Origin: Cytophagales bacterium
GTDB taxonomy: Bacteria; Bacteroidota; Bacteroidia; Cytophagales; Cyclobacteriaceae
NCBI GenBank assembly: GCA_025359125.1
Contig: JANYHI010000026.1
Location: 1 to 64,000, forward strand
DNA length: 64,000 bases
Direction of reading: 5' to 3'
The notes under the pieces were generated by a model that had not been told where the DNA came from, ran no database searches, and saw only the letters and a list, made by a program, of their open reading frames with translations. Below are positions 26,155-34,418 of this stretch, piece by piece. Position numbers and translations under genes: made by a program. Positions within the stretch are counted from its first letter, which is position 1; each line of letters opens with the position of its first letter.

Positions 26155-27687
26155 TTAAGCAATAAAATTTTTCCACTCGTCTAGCTGGGCATTCTTCATT
26201 ACTCGAGGAAATTTATTTTGCCCTCCTACTTTACCTTTTGATTCCATCCAGTCGTAGAATTTATGCAAAGGAAGTACCTCCACAAAAATTTCTTTCAAGG
26301 CTGCACTGCGTTCAACAGCGTAGTCGTCATTCAAATCTTTTAAATGAAAATCTAGGCGTTCTTTCAATACTTTTTTATCTACCTTATCATCAGTGCCCAC
26401 ATACCAATGATGTGCAAACAAACTTTGATATGGAATACCCGCCACAGTAAATTCTTTGATATCCACATTCAATTCATTTGAGACAAGTTCAATGGCTTTA
26501 TTCATATTATCGACTGAAAGATGTTCGCCACACAAGCTTAGGAAATGCTTGGTTCTTCCGGTGATGATTATTTCTGCGTCTTCTGTGGAAGTAAATTTTA
26601 TAACATCACCAATTAAATACCTCCACGCGCCTGCACATGTTGAAAGTAAAAGTGCGTACTCCTTTCCCTCCACCACATCGTCAATCAGCACGGCTTCTGC
26701 ATCGGGCTTTATATCCCCGGAAGGGAGAAAGTTCTTTTCATCGAATTGAACAAACTCATAGAAAATTCCATTGTTCAAAACCAGACGCATAGATTTATGA
26801 TTAGGCACTGCCTGATAGGCCACAAATCCTTCTGATGCAAGATAGGTTTCGATATAATAAATCGGGCGCCCCATCAATTTTTCTAATCCCTTTCGATAAG
26901 GATCGATAGAAACACCACCATGCACATACACGAGCAAGTTTGGCCATATCTCGTGGATAGTAGAAACCTTGTGGTAATCTAAAATTCTCTCTAACAGAAT
27001 TTGTATCCAAGCAGGTACGCCAACAATAATTCCAATGTCCCAGTCTTTTGCTTTACGAACAATTTCGTCAAGCTTGCTATCCCAATTGCGGCTCTTAGCA
27101 ATTTTTTTTCCTGGCTTATAAAAGTGCTGAAACCAAAAAGGCAATCGGGCTGCTTGTATGCCCGTTAAATCTCCTTCGAAAAAACTTCCTCTTTTATTTA
27201 GATGAGTGCTCCCTCCTATCATTAATATGCCCGTTTCAAAAAGGCGCGCAGGTAAGTCATATTTAGAAAGAGAAATGATTTGCCGAACACTGGTTTTTTG
27301 AATAGCCTTAGTCATCTCTTTAGTAACGGGAATATGCTTGGAGGCCGATTCAGAAGTGCCTGAGCTAAGCGCGAAGTATTTTATTCTGCCAGGCCAGGCA
27401 ATGTTCTTGGCACCCTTCAATGAAAGCTGCCACCAATCTTTATAAATTTTATTGTAATCATGAATAGGCACGGCAGATTTATATGAATTATAAAAGGCAT
27501 GCCCACCCTTTTTAAACTTGGTGAGTATCTTTGGAAAATCGTAATACTTGCCAAACTCGGTTTGACTAGCGGCAATCATAAGCTCTTTCAACTCGTTCTT
27601 TTGTAACTCTAGCGGAGAAGAGTATTCCTGCTGAAGCGTTTCACGAAGTTTTATTCCCTTTTTAAGCAAGGTTCCAAGTATGGCCAT
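26155..27687 (-). CDS. GH3 (auxin-responsive promoter) family acyl-adenylating enzyme
   Basis: GH3 enzymes activate a carboxylic acid with ATP and, in plants, join it to an amino acid. This 510-residue protein has the ATP-binding stretch FALSSGTSESASKHIPVT at about residue 107, a later YIETYLASEGF block and the C-terminal GRTKHFLSLCGEHLS region. Bacterial members are common in Cytophagales but largely uncharacterised. It lies just upstream of the LysE-type transporter and is divergent from yggS (49-base gap). The substrate is unknown. Confidence 0.87.
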   Translation of the reverse strand: MAILGTLLKKGIKLRETLQQEYSSPLELQKNELKELMIAASQTEFGKYYDFPKILTKFKKGGHAFYNSYKSAVPIHDYNKIYKDWWQLSLKGAKNIAWPGRIKYFALSSGTSESASKHIPVTKEMTKAIQKTSVRQIISLSKYDLPARLFETGILMIGGSTHLNKRGSFFEGDLTGIQAARLPFWFQHFYKPGKKIAKSRNWDSKLDEIVRKAKDWDIGIIVGVPAWIQILLERILDYHKVSTIHEIWPNLLVYVHGGVSIDPYRKGLEKLMGRPIYYIETYLASEGFVAYQAVPNHKSMRLVLNNGIFYEFVQFDEKNFLPSGDIKPDAEAVLIDDVVEGKEYALLLSTCAGAWRYLIGDVIKFTSTEDAEIIITGRTKHFLSLCGEHLSVDNMNKAIELVSNELNVDIKEFTVAGIPYQSLFAHHWYVGTDDKVDKKVLKERLDFHLKDLNDDYAVERSAALKEIFVEVLPLHKFYDWMESKGKVGGQNKFPRVMKNAQLDEWKNFIA

Positions 27688-27705
27688 AACTTTACACTTC
27701 TATTT

Positions 27706-27713
27706 TAGTTTTG
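27706..27713 (+). promoter_or_regulatory. -7 promoter element of yggS
   Basis: TAGTTTTG matches TAnnTTTG and lies 23 bases before the ATG. The -33 element is poor. Confidence 0.4.
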
Positions 27714-27736
27714 TACTGGTGCGATAAAGTTAAACA

Positions 27737-28411
27737 ATGAGTGTTAAAAATAATATAAAGTTAATAAACGATGGCCTAAAGCCTGAGTGTAAACTAATTG
27801 CAGTAAGCAAAACCCAACCAACGGAAAAGTTGATGGAAGCTTATGAGGCTGGGCAACGAATTTTTGGCGAGAACAAAGTGCAGGAGTTAGAAAGCAAGCA
27901 CGAAGCTTTACCAAAAGATATTGAGTGGCACATGATTGGCCACTTGCAGACGAACAAAGTGAAATACATTGCGCCTTTTATTTCTTTGATTCACTCTATT
28001 GATAGTATTAAATTATTAGAAGAAATAAATAAGCAAGCCAAAAAAAATAATAGAATAATTTCGTGTTTGCTTCAGGTTTATATTGCACAAGAAGAAACTA
28101 AATTTGGGTTTAACGAAACAGAAGTCATTGATCTCCTATCTAATTTCCCCGCTCAGTTTACGCATATAAAAATTATTGGGCTGATGGGAATGGCTACTCT
28201 TACAGAAAATAATGAACAAATCAGGAGGGAATTTAAAAGTCTAAAACTACTTTTTGAAAAAATTAAAACCCAAACTAAAGCTGATCAGATTCAAATGAAA
28301 GAGCTTTCGATGGGTATGAGCTCAGATTACAAAATTGCGGCTGAAGAAGGTAGCACTTTCGTGCGGATTGGCACAATGATATTTGGCGAAAGAAATTATA
28401 CGATTCAATGA
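27737..28411 (+). CDS. yggS: YggS/PLPBP-family pyridoxal-phosphate homeostasis protein
   Basis: A PLP-binding TIM-barrel protein that buffers vitamin B6 and affects amino-acid metabolism. K25 in LIAVSKTQ is the expected PLP lysine. Other signatures are FGENKVQEL, WHMIGHLQTNK and the phosphate-binding LSMGMSSDY. At 224 residues it is normal for the family. Its stop overlaps the start of the DUF423 gene by four bases. Confidence 0.95.
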   Translation: MSVKNNIKLINDGLKPECKLIAVSKTQPTEKLMEAYEAGQRIFGENKVQELESKHEALPKDIEWHMIGHLQTNKVKYIAPFISLIHSIDSIKLLEEINKQAKKNNRIISCLLQVYIAQEETKFGFNETEVIDLLSNFPAQFTHIKIIGLMGMATLTENNEQIRREFKSLKLLFEKIKTQTKADQIQMKELSMGMSSDYKIAAEEGSTFVRIGTMIFGERNYTIQ

Positions 28412-28791
28412 TGAGTTCGCAAAAGCAGATATTAACTCTTGCCAGCATTTTAGGTTTTTTAGGTGTGGCCATTGGCGCATTTGGCGCTCATGCTCTCAAA
28501 CCTCTGTTAACAGAAAATAATCGCTTAGATACTTTTGAATTAGCGGTGAGATATCACTTTTATCATGTGTTTGCGCTTCTTGCAGTTGGCATATTAGCAG
28601 GTAAAATCACTTCGAAGTATTTACGAACTAGTGCGATCTGCTTTTTAACAGGCATATTCCTTTTTAGCGGAAGCTTGTATTTTTTGGCAATTCTAAACAT
28701 TACCTTATTTGCAGCAGCCACTCCATTTGGTGGCCTATTTCTTTTGGCTGGCTGGGGATTCCTTTTTTATGCTGTTAGAAAAGAATTTTAA
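28408..28791 (+). CDS. DUF423 membrane protein (YgdD-like)
   Basis: A small four-helix membrane protein, 127 residues, with the family start LGFLGVAIGAFGAHALKP and the block AVRYHFYHVFALL. Function is unknown. It overlaps yggS by four bases and meets the DUF1573 gene tail to tail, sharing the four bases TTAA, so both stop codons are in the overlap. Confidence 0.92.
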   Translation: MMSSQKQILTLASILGFLGVAIGAFGAHALKPLLTENNRLDTFELAVRYHFYHVFALLAVGILAGKITSKYLRTSAICFLTGIFLFSGSLYFLAILNITLFAAATPFGGLFLLAGWGFLFYAVRKEF

Positions 28792-29201
28792 TATTCTTTT
28801 TTCCCTAACACATTAGCGGTAAAAGTAACTTGGCTATTGCCATTAACTGAGTTGGATATTACAGTAATAACTTTATGCTGAAGGCCAATTTTTCCGGAAC
28901 TATTAAATTGTATTTCCAACTCACCTTTACCACCCTGCATTACCGGATTGCGTGGCCAGCTTTTCGGCAGTGTGCAGCCACAGGTAACTTCTACATTAAA
29001 AATCATTAAAGGCTCTTTACCACTATTAATGAACTTAAACGTGTGATGAACTTTATCTCCTTGTTGGATATCTCCAAAATCAAAAGTAGATTTTTCCCAG
29101 GTTATAGAAGCCCCTAAGGTTTCCTGTGCTTGTAATGCAACAGAAATTAAAAACAGAACCAGGAATGAGAAATGCTTAAAGTGATGTAAACTTGTCTTCA
29201 T
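28788..29201 (-). CDS. DUF1573 exported protein
   Basis: The protein has a signal peptide followed by one Ig-like DUF1573 domain, with the family pattern FDFGDIQQGDKVHHTFKFINSGKEPL and VTCGCTLPKSWP. DUF1573 proteins are abundant in Bacteroidota; their role is not established, and they may bind periplasmic partners. It has 137 residues and stands alone, divergent from the NUDIX gene. Confidence 0.9.
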   Translation of the reverse strand: MKTSLHHFKHFSFLVLFLISVALQAQETLGASITWEKSTFDFGDIQQGDKVHHTFKFINSGKEPLMIFNVEVTCGCTLPKSWPRNPVMQGGKGELEIQFNSSGKIGLQHKVITVISNSVNGNSQVTFTANVLGKKEY

Positions 29202-29259
29202 TTTATTTCACTATCAATTTTAAATAATTAATTGTAAGAATAGTATTTCTAACGCACCT

Positions 29260-29733
29260 ATGAGCAATTCAGTTCAGGAATTTTATGGCAATCGATTGAG
29301 AATGCGGGTATGTGGGATATGTATTGAAAAGGATGCCATTCTTTTGATCAACCACCGCTCTATTAGAGAAGGTGATTTCTGGGCTCCTCCAGGCGGAGGA
29401 ATTGAATTTGGAGAATCTGCCGTGGCTTGCTTAATGCGTGAGTTTATGGAAGAAACAGGGTTGACTATAAAAGTCTGTGACTTTTTATTTGCCTGTGAAT
29501 TTATAAACAAGCCATTGCACTCTGTCGAATTATTCTTTAGAGTAGAGCGGATTAGTGGAGAACTCAAACTCGGAAAAGACCCCGAAATGAATAATAATCA
29601 AATACTTGAGCAGGTTCGATTTATAACATGGAATGAATTAGACCAAATGAAAATCGAGTCACTTCATGGAATCTTCCGATTTGTTACTAAAAAGTGTGAA
29701 ATAACCCATTTAAATGGCTATTTTAAATTATAA
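29260..29733 (+). CDS. NUDIX hydrolase
   Basis: A cytosolic pyrophosphohydrolase of nucleoside-diphosphate derivatives. The complete NUDIX box Gx5Ex7REUxEExGU spans residues 46-68 (G46, E52, R60, E61, E64, E65, G67). The 157-residue, single-domain protein has no diagnostic specificity motif. It is divergent from the DUF1573 gene and 56 bases before the next gene. Confidence 0.92.
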   Translation: MSNSVQEFYGNRLRMRVCGICIEKDAILLINHRSIREGDFWAPPGGGIEFGESAVACLMREFMEETGLTIKVCDFLFACEFINKPLHSVELFFRVERISGELKLGKDPEMNNNQILEQVRFITWNELDQMKIESLHGIFRFVTKKCEITHLNGYFKL

Positions 29734-29789
29734 TTGGTTGCTTTTAACCACATAAAATATCTATACTTGCAAGCTAAACCTGTAACCAC

Positions 29790-30608
29790 ATGAACTTGAA
29801 CAAAATACTCACTGCTGTACTTCTTGTAGCCAGCCTTTTTCTTGCTTTCCGTTTATATCGAGGCGTACAAGGTACCATTGAAGAAAAGGTGCTGATTCAA
29901 ACTACTGAAGATGCCATTATTAATAGATTAAAGTTAATCCGCGAGGCGGAAGTTGTATTTCAGGAAGCTAATAAGCGATACACCTCTAATTGGGATTCGC
30001 TAATCAATTTTATGGAGAATGGAAGAGTTCCTAATATCCAACGTAGAGAAGAAATTAAGCAAGTAGGTTACGGACAAGAAGAGGTGAAAGTGTTTTTCGA
30101 TACACTTGGTTTTACTCCAGCTAAAGATAAAATCTTCAAAAAGAACTTTACACTTAACGCCTCTGAAAATGGTGTTTTCATGGGCTTTAAAATAAAACTC
30201 GGTGATCGCGTATTGAAAAATCAAAAGGCCTATTTGATTAAAGTTGGTGACAAAATCCAAGATCCACCTTTTCAAGAACAAGGAACCGTTACTGCTTTAG
30301 CTTCTATTCCTAACGGAACCGAAATTAAAAAAGGTCAGGTGCTGGTTAAATTCTGGGATTACACTTACGACCCTAAGATTGATATCAAGAAATTAGCAGA
30401 AGTACCAGGTAGAGATGACGGATTGAAATTTGACATTTCTGTGGGTAAAGTAGATAAAAATGGTGTGCTTGTTCAGGTAATTCAAGTGCAAGATCCAAAG
30501 CCCATTAATCCAAGCCGAAAAGAGAGCAATGATGCTAAAAACCGTAAGCCACTTCATTTCGGATCTAAAACAGAGGTAACTACTTCTGGTAATTGGGAGT
30601 CTCAATAA
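29790..30608 (+). CDS. Membrane-anchored protein of unknown function, upstream of the DUF3822 gene
   Basis: I do not recognise a named family. The 272-residue protein has an N-terminal signal anchor (ILTAVLLVASLFLAFRLYRG), then a region rich in coil-forming residues (about 30-65), a beta-rich middle and a disordered, basic C-terminus. Its start looks loosely like a pilin-type single helix but without a prepilin cleavage site. It comes immediately before the DUF3822 and coaD genes and is probably co-transcribed with them; the function is unknown. Confidence 0.7.
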   Translation: MNLNKILTAVLLVASLFLAFRLYRGVQGTIEEKVLIQTTEDAIINRLKLIREAEVVFQEANKRYTSNWDSLINFMENGRVPNIQRREEIKQVGYGQEEVKVFFDTLGFTPAKDKIFKKNFTLNASENGVFMGFKIKLGDRVLKNQKAYLIKVGDKIQDPPFQEQGTVTALASIPNGTEIKKGQVLVKFWDYTYDPKIDIKKLAEVPGRDDGLKFDISVGKVDKNGVLVQVIQVQDPKPINPSRKESNDAKNRKPLHFGSKTEVTTSGNWESQ

Positions 30609-30622
30609 CTGAAGTCCTCAGA

Positions 30623-31507
30623 GTGTCCGCTAATGCCAATTATAAATTAATAAAGAAGATCAAAGATGATCGGTTTGATGAAGATAAACTTCATCAATAT
30701 CGATTGTTGGTTCAGTTAGGGGTTAGAGATTTTCAGGTGGCCGTTGTTGCTGAAAGCGATAAACGGCTTCTTTTTTTTGAAGACTATATTCTAAGCGACT
30801 TAAATAGTTATACAGAACTGCTTGCCTTAATTAAAAACCTATTCGAAGCACATCCTGTTTTGCAAGCAGGATTTTGGAAAGAGGTTAAGGTCTCTATAAA
30901 AAATAACAAGTTCGTTCACGTGCCTACTCACCTAGTTGAGCTCAGCGCGTCCACTGATTATCTTAAGTTTAATGCAGCAATAGATGAGACGGAAGCAACC
31001 CTTTCTTGTCAGAATTTAAATATTCAAAGTACCACCATTTTTGCTGTGCAAAATGAATTAGCTGATTGGTTAAAAGGAATTTATAAAAATACAAAGCTGA
31101 CATTTTTTCATCAATCAACTGCACTAATTGAGGGTGTATTAGCCTATTCAAAAAAAGTAAATTCAAATACACTTTACATTTATGTAGATCGATTTAAACT
31201 TCATATTCTTTCTGTAAAAAACGGCCAGCTTATTTATTACAATCAATTTGTTATCAAACAATTTGCTGAATATGTAAAATACATCATGCTTGTTATGAAA
31301 GGTTTAGATATGGATCAAGCGACAAGTGAGATAATTTTATGGGGCTACATTGGCAAAAGTTCACCACATTATCTGGAGTTTATAAAATACATTCGAAATG
31401 TAAATTTTGGAAGTAGACCTACTCATCTTGGATTTGGCTACTTGTTTGATGAGTTGCAGGAGCATCATTTTTTTGATCTCTACTCGTTAGATTTATTATC
31501 AGCCTAA
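30623..31507 (+). CDS. DUF3822 protein (actin-like fold)
   Basis: This Bacteroidota-specific family is believed to adopt an actin/ASKHA-like fold, but its role is unknown. The sequence keeps the N-terminal YKLIKKIKDDRFD block, LYIYVDRFKLHILSVKNG and the C-terminal LILWGYIG-like segment. No ATG is in frame. GTG at 30623 or TTG at 30593 are the options; GTG gives a product of 294 residues and avoids overlap with the upstream gene. It ends one base before coaD, a pairing I recall as conserved in the group. Confidence 0.82.
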   Translation: MSANANYKLIKKIKDDRFDEDKLHQYRLLVQLGVRDFQVAVVAESDKRLLFFEDYILSDLNSYTELLALIKNLFEAHPVLQAGFWKEVKVSIKNNKFVHVPTHLVELSASTDYLKFNAAIDETEATLSCQNLNIQSTTIFAVQNELADWLKGIYKNTKLTFFHQSTALIEGVLAYSKKVNSNTLYIYVDRFKLHILSVKNGQLIYYNQFVIKQFAEYVKYIMLVMKGLDMDQATSEIILWGYIGKSSPHYLEFIKYIRNVNFGSRPTHLGFGYLFDELQEHHFFDLYSLDLLSA

Positions 31508-31508
31508 T

Positions 31509-31967
31509 ATGAAGCGCATTGCTCTTTTCCCTGGATCTTTTGACCCGTTCACAAAAGGACACGAAGACATAGTATTGCGCGGCACTCAACTTTTTGATGA
31601 AATTATTATTGCCATTGGTTACAATAGCGGCAAAACACAACGCTACTTCCCTATTGATTTTATGGTAGGCAAAATCCGCAATACATTTTCGGATAACCCC
31701 GCAGTGAAAGTTGAAACATATGCTGAATTAACGGCTGAGTATGCTAAGAAGAATGGAGCAAAATACCTGCTGCGTGGCTTGCGCAATACAACCGACTTTG
31801 AATATGAGAATAGTATTGCTCAGGTAAATAAATATCTGAATGCAGAACTTGAATCAGTCTTCCTCATTACCTCGCCCAAATTTGCGTCCATCAGTTCTTC
31901 CATCATCAGAGAAGTTCATAAATACAATGGCGATGTTTCGGGTTTGCTTCCTTACAAACTGGTCTAA
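31509..31967 (+). CDS. coaD: Phosphopantetheine adenylyltransferase
   Basis: Fourth step of coenzyme A synthesis: 4'-phosphopantetheine plus ATP gives dephospho-CoA. The nucleotidyltransferase motif TKGH is in PGSFDPFTKGHEDIV, and the C-terminal ISSSIIREV motif is present. At 152 residues it is standard. It closes a probable operon and shares the bases CTAA with the stop of the convergent NUDIX gene. Confidence 0.96.
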   Translation: MKRIALFPGSFDPFTKGHEDIVLRGTQLFDEIIIAIGYNSGKTQRYFPIDFMVGKIRNTFSDNPAVKVETYAELTAEYAKKNGAKYLLRGLRNTTDFEYENSIAQVNKYLNAELESVFLITSPKFASISSSIIREVHKYNGDVSGLLPYKLV

Positions 31968-32647
31968 GCTACATTCTTGTCTTTTCCCCTATAGTATTCT
32001 TCAAATACAAATCGAATAGAATTGTATGAGTTTTCTAACGCATGGTACACTTCTTTTTGAGTCATCCATCTAAGCTCTTCAATATCCTCTTCTAAGCTAG
32101 GCTTGCTATGTGTATCATCTACCAAGTTCATTTGATACCACTTGGTCTTTTTCAGCATGCTGTTTTTGTTCATTGTGTAGGTGTGCCAGGTGGTACAAAC
32201 TTTTTTACCCAGCTTCACACTTACGCTACACTCTTCCTCCACTTCTCTAACAGCAGTTTCTTTATATTTTTCACCCGCCTCCTTTTTTCCTTTGGGCAGA
32301 TCCCACTTTTTCATGCGGTAGATCATCAGAAACTTATCTTTCTTTTTAATCAACCCACCTGCTGCCTTAATAATTTTGAACTTACTTTTCAAATATATTT
32401 TCAAGGCTTCGTAATCGTCAATAGTGATGACCAACGAAAGTAAATTAATAGGCACTTTTGAGTTCAATAGATCCAGAATTACATCTACATCTTTAGCACT
32501 TGCATGATTAACCCAAACATGATTAATCAATTTTGCCTTGGTAATTGGCTCAGTGCTAGCGTTGATCTCTAAATTATAGTGGCCTTGTTCCACTTTCTCG
32601 CCTAGGCGCAAAATCTTTACAGGGATATCGTTTACAAAAAGATTCAT
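31964..32647 (-). CDS. NUDIX hydrolase with N-terminal extension
   Basis: Residues 1-90 form a domain of unknown role. The NUDIX fold follows with the box at 120-142: G120, E126, R134, E135, E138 and E139. The last glycine of EExGU is replaced by S141. The KKWDLPKGKKEAGE segment resembles diphosphoinositol- or dinucleoside-polyphosphate-cleaving members. It is convergent with coaD and divergent from pyrE. Specificity is unknown. Confidence 0.88.
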   Translation of the reverse strand: MNLFVNDIPVKILRLGEKVEQGHYNLEINASTEPITKAKLINHVWVNHASAKDVDVILDLLNSKVPINLLSLVITIDDYEALKIYLKSKFKIIKAAGGLIKKKDKFLMIYRMKKWDLPKGKKEAGEKYKETAVREVEEECSVSVKLGKKVCTTWHTYTMNKNSMLKKTKWYQMNLVDDTHSKPSLEEDIEELRWMTQKEVYHALENSYNSIRFVFEEYYRGKDKNVA

Positions 32648-32780
32648 GAAAGAGGAGTATTTTCAAGCGGCAAAGACACAAATTATTTGCAAACCACCAA
32701 CTGCTAAAGTAACAAAAACAAGGCTTTATTTTAGGAACCATTTTTAATAAAATGAGTTGGGCGGTTTTAAGCTTTCGTTC

Positions 32781-32788
32781 TAAATTTG
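32781..32788 (+). promoter_or_regulatory. -7 promoter element of pyrE
   Basis: TAAATTTG matches TAnnTTTG and ends five bases before the pyrE ATG. GTTGG about 20 bases upstream is a poor -33 candidate. Transcription would start at or one to two bases before the ATG, implying a leaderless message. Confidence 0.45.
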
Positions 32789-32792
32789 TTGC

Positions 32793-33440
32793 ATGACTAA
32801 AATAAAGATTCAAGAGAGTACTGCGCGGGTTGTTGCTTCTAAACTGCTTGAGATTGGCGCTATCAAATTAAACTACAAAACGCCATTTACTTGGAGTTCT
32901 GGCTGGAAATCGCCAGTGTATTGCGATAATCGATTATCCTTATCATATCCCAATATTCGAACTTTTATTAAAGACAGACTTGTTCAGGCTATTCGTGAAA
33001 ACTTTTCGCAAGTTGAATGTATTGCTGGGGTAGCCACGGCAGGTATACCGCAAGGCGCATTAGTAGCAGAAGCATTGAATTTACCTTTTGTGTACGTAAG
33101 GCCGAAACCCAAAGAGCATGGAATGGGAAATCTGATTGAAGGGGAAATTAAGAAAGATCAAAAAGTTGTATTGGTTGAAGATTTGATTTCTACAGGCGGA
33201 AGTTCATTGAAAGCAGCGCAAGCCATGCGCGATGCCCGATTTGAAGTAGTTGGTATGGTAGCAATTTTTACTTATGGCTTTGAACAAAGCGAGAAAAATT
33301 TTGCAGATGAAGATGTGGCATTAGTCTGCCTGAGTGATTTCTCTCACCTTCTGCAAGAAGCGATCGAAAAAAAGTATTTAGATGAGAATGAACTTATCTA
33401 CGTTAAATCGTGGAGACTAGACCCTGCTAATTGGAAATAG
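32793..33440 (+). CDS. pyrE: Orotate phosphoribosyltransferase
   Basis: Transfers phosphoribose from PRPP to orotate in de novo pyrimidine synthesis. The PRPP motif is VVLVEDLISTGGSSLKA, and the flexible-loop stretch YVRPKPKEHGMGNLIEG is intact. The enzyme has 215 residues. The gene precedes a CAP-domain gene by seven bases. Confidence 0.96.
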   Translation: MTKIKIQESTARVVASKLLEIGAIKLNYKTPFTWSSGWKSPVYCDNRLSLSYPNIRTFIKDRLVQAIRENFSQVECIAGVATAGIPQGALVAEALNLPFVYVRPKPKEHGMGNLIEGEIKKDQKVVLVEDLISTGGSSLKAAQAMRDARFEVVGMVAIFTYGFEQSEKNFADEDVALVCLSDFSHLLQEAIEKKYLDENELIYVKSWRLDPANWK

Positions 33441-33447
33441 ATTTTAT

Positions 33448-34002
33448 ATGAAATATTGGGTGCTTATTTTTTACATTATTGGCCATTCAACTTTCGCACA
33501 AACCAAAGAAGAAAAATTAGTTGAGCTAATAAATCTTGTTCGAACAGATCCTAAAGATTTTGTTACCTCACACCTAAAACCTTATTTAGAAACACACGAG
33601 CAAGATGACGATTCGTATGCGAACTCTCTGTTGGCAGAATTAGAAATAAAACAGAAAGTTGAGCCGCTTACTTTATCCTCTCAACTCTCAAAAGTATCAA
33701 AACAGCATGCGATTGATCTAGGTAAAAAGGGGCAAGTAGGTCACTACAGTTCTGATGGAACTACTTTTGACAAGCGATTGCGAACTAGGGCTAAAGCCGG
33801 AGGAACCATAGGGGAAAATTGTGATTATGGAAATGAAGAACCATTAGACATATTAATGTCGCTATTGATTGATGAAGGTGTAACATCATTAGGGCATCGC
33901 AAAAATCTATTGGAGGGAAGGTTCAAATTTATAGGCATTGCTATCGAACCTCACAAAAAATACAGGATGAGCTGTGTTATGGACTTTGCAGAAAAGTTTT
34001 AA
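33448..34002 (+). CDS. Secreted CAP (SCP/PR-1) domain protein
   Basis: The protein has a signal peptide ending HSTFAQ and one CAP domain. It keeps the CAP core residues in LSKVSKQHAIDLG and VGHYSSDG, GENCDYG, and LGHRKNLLEG near the C-terminus. Bacterial CAP proteins are secreted and largely uncharacterised. It is 184 residues long, co-oriented with pyrE and seven bases away, and meets the DUF3052 gene with shared TTAA stops. Confidence 0.88.
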   Translation: MKYWVLIFYIIGHSTFAQTKEEKLVELINLVRTDPKDFVTSHLKPYLETHEQDDDSYANSLLAELEIKQKVEPLTLSSQLSKVSKQHAIDLGKKGQVGHYSSDGTTFDKRLRTRAKAGGTIGENCDYGNEEPLDILMSLLIDEGVTSLGHRKNLLEGRFKFIGIAIEPHKKYRMSCVMDFAEKF

Positions 34003-34403
34003 CGATCTGTCAACCGGAAAACAAATTTAAGACCGGACCAAACTTCATCTACCGCGCAGACTTTCACATCTACCAGTCCATTATTTAATCCAAAAGTACG
34101 AATCTTATTTTCATCCAACTCAGTTGATACTTTAGATGCTTTCTTCGGCCACGAAACCCAGAGCATTCCGTCTCTTTTGAGCATTTTTTTTATTTTGATA
34201 AAGTCACGTTCAAATATTTTTAACTCTTTTACAAACAAGTGCGCAAAGGTTAACGATTCGGGTTTGGGTTGTTTTACTATTACTATATTTTCAGGAAGAG
34301 AACCAACCCAATCCCAATAGCTTTGGGGTTCGTAGAAAACCGCAGCAAACCCAGACTTAATTCCTATTTTTTTTTGCAAGGGTATTTCTGAGTATCCAGC
34401 CAT
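33999..34403 (-). CDS. DUF3052 protein
   Basis: From the ATG at 34403 the 134-residue protein begins MAGYSEIPLQKKIGIKSG, typical of DUF3052. Further family stretches are LWVSWPKKAS and VDVKVCAVDEVWSGLKFV. The fold resembles methyltransferase-like proteins without a clear SAM site; the function is unknown. An in-frame GTG at 34418 is less likely. It begins 16 bases after the stop of the PD40/OmpA gene. Confidence 0.88.
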   Translation of the reverse strand: MAGYSEIPLQKKIGIKSGFAAVFYEPQSYWDWVGSLPENIVIVKQPKPESLTFAHLFVKELKIFERDFIKIKKMLKRDGMLWVSWPKKASKVSTELDENKIRTFGLNNGLVDVKVCAVDEVWSGLKFVFRLTDR

Positions 34404-34418
34404 TTTAGTAGCATTCAC

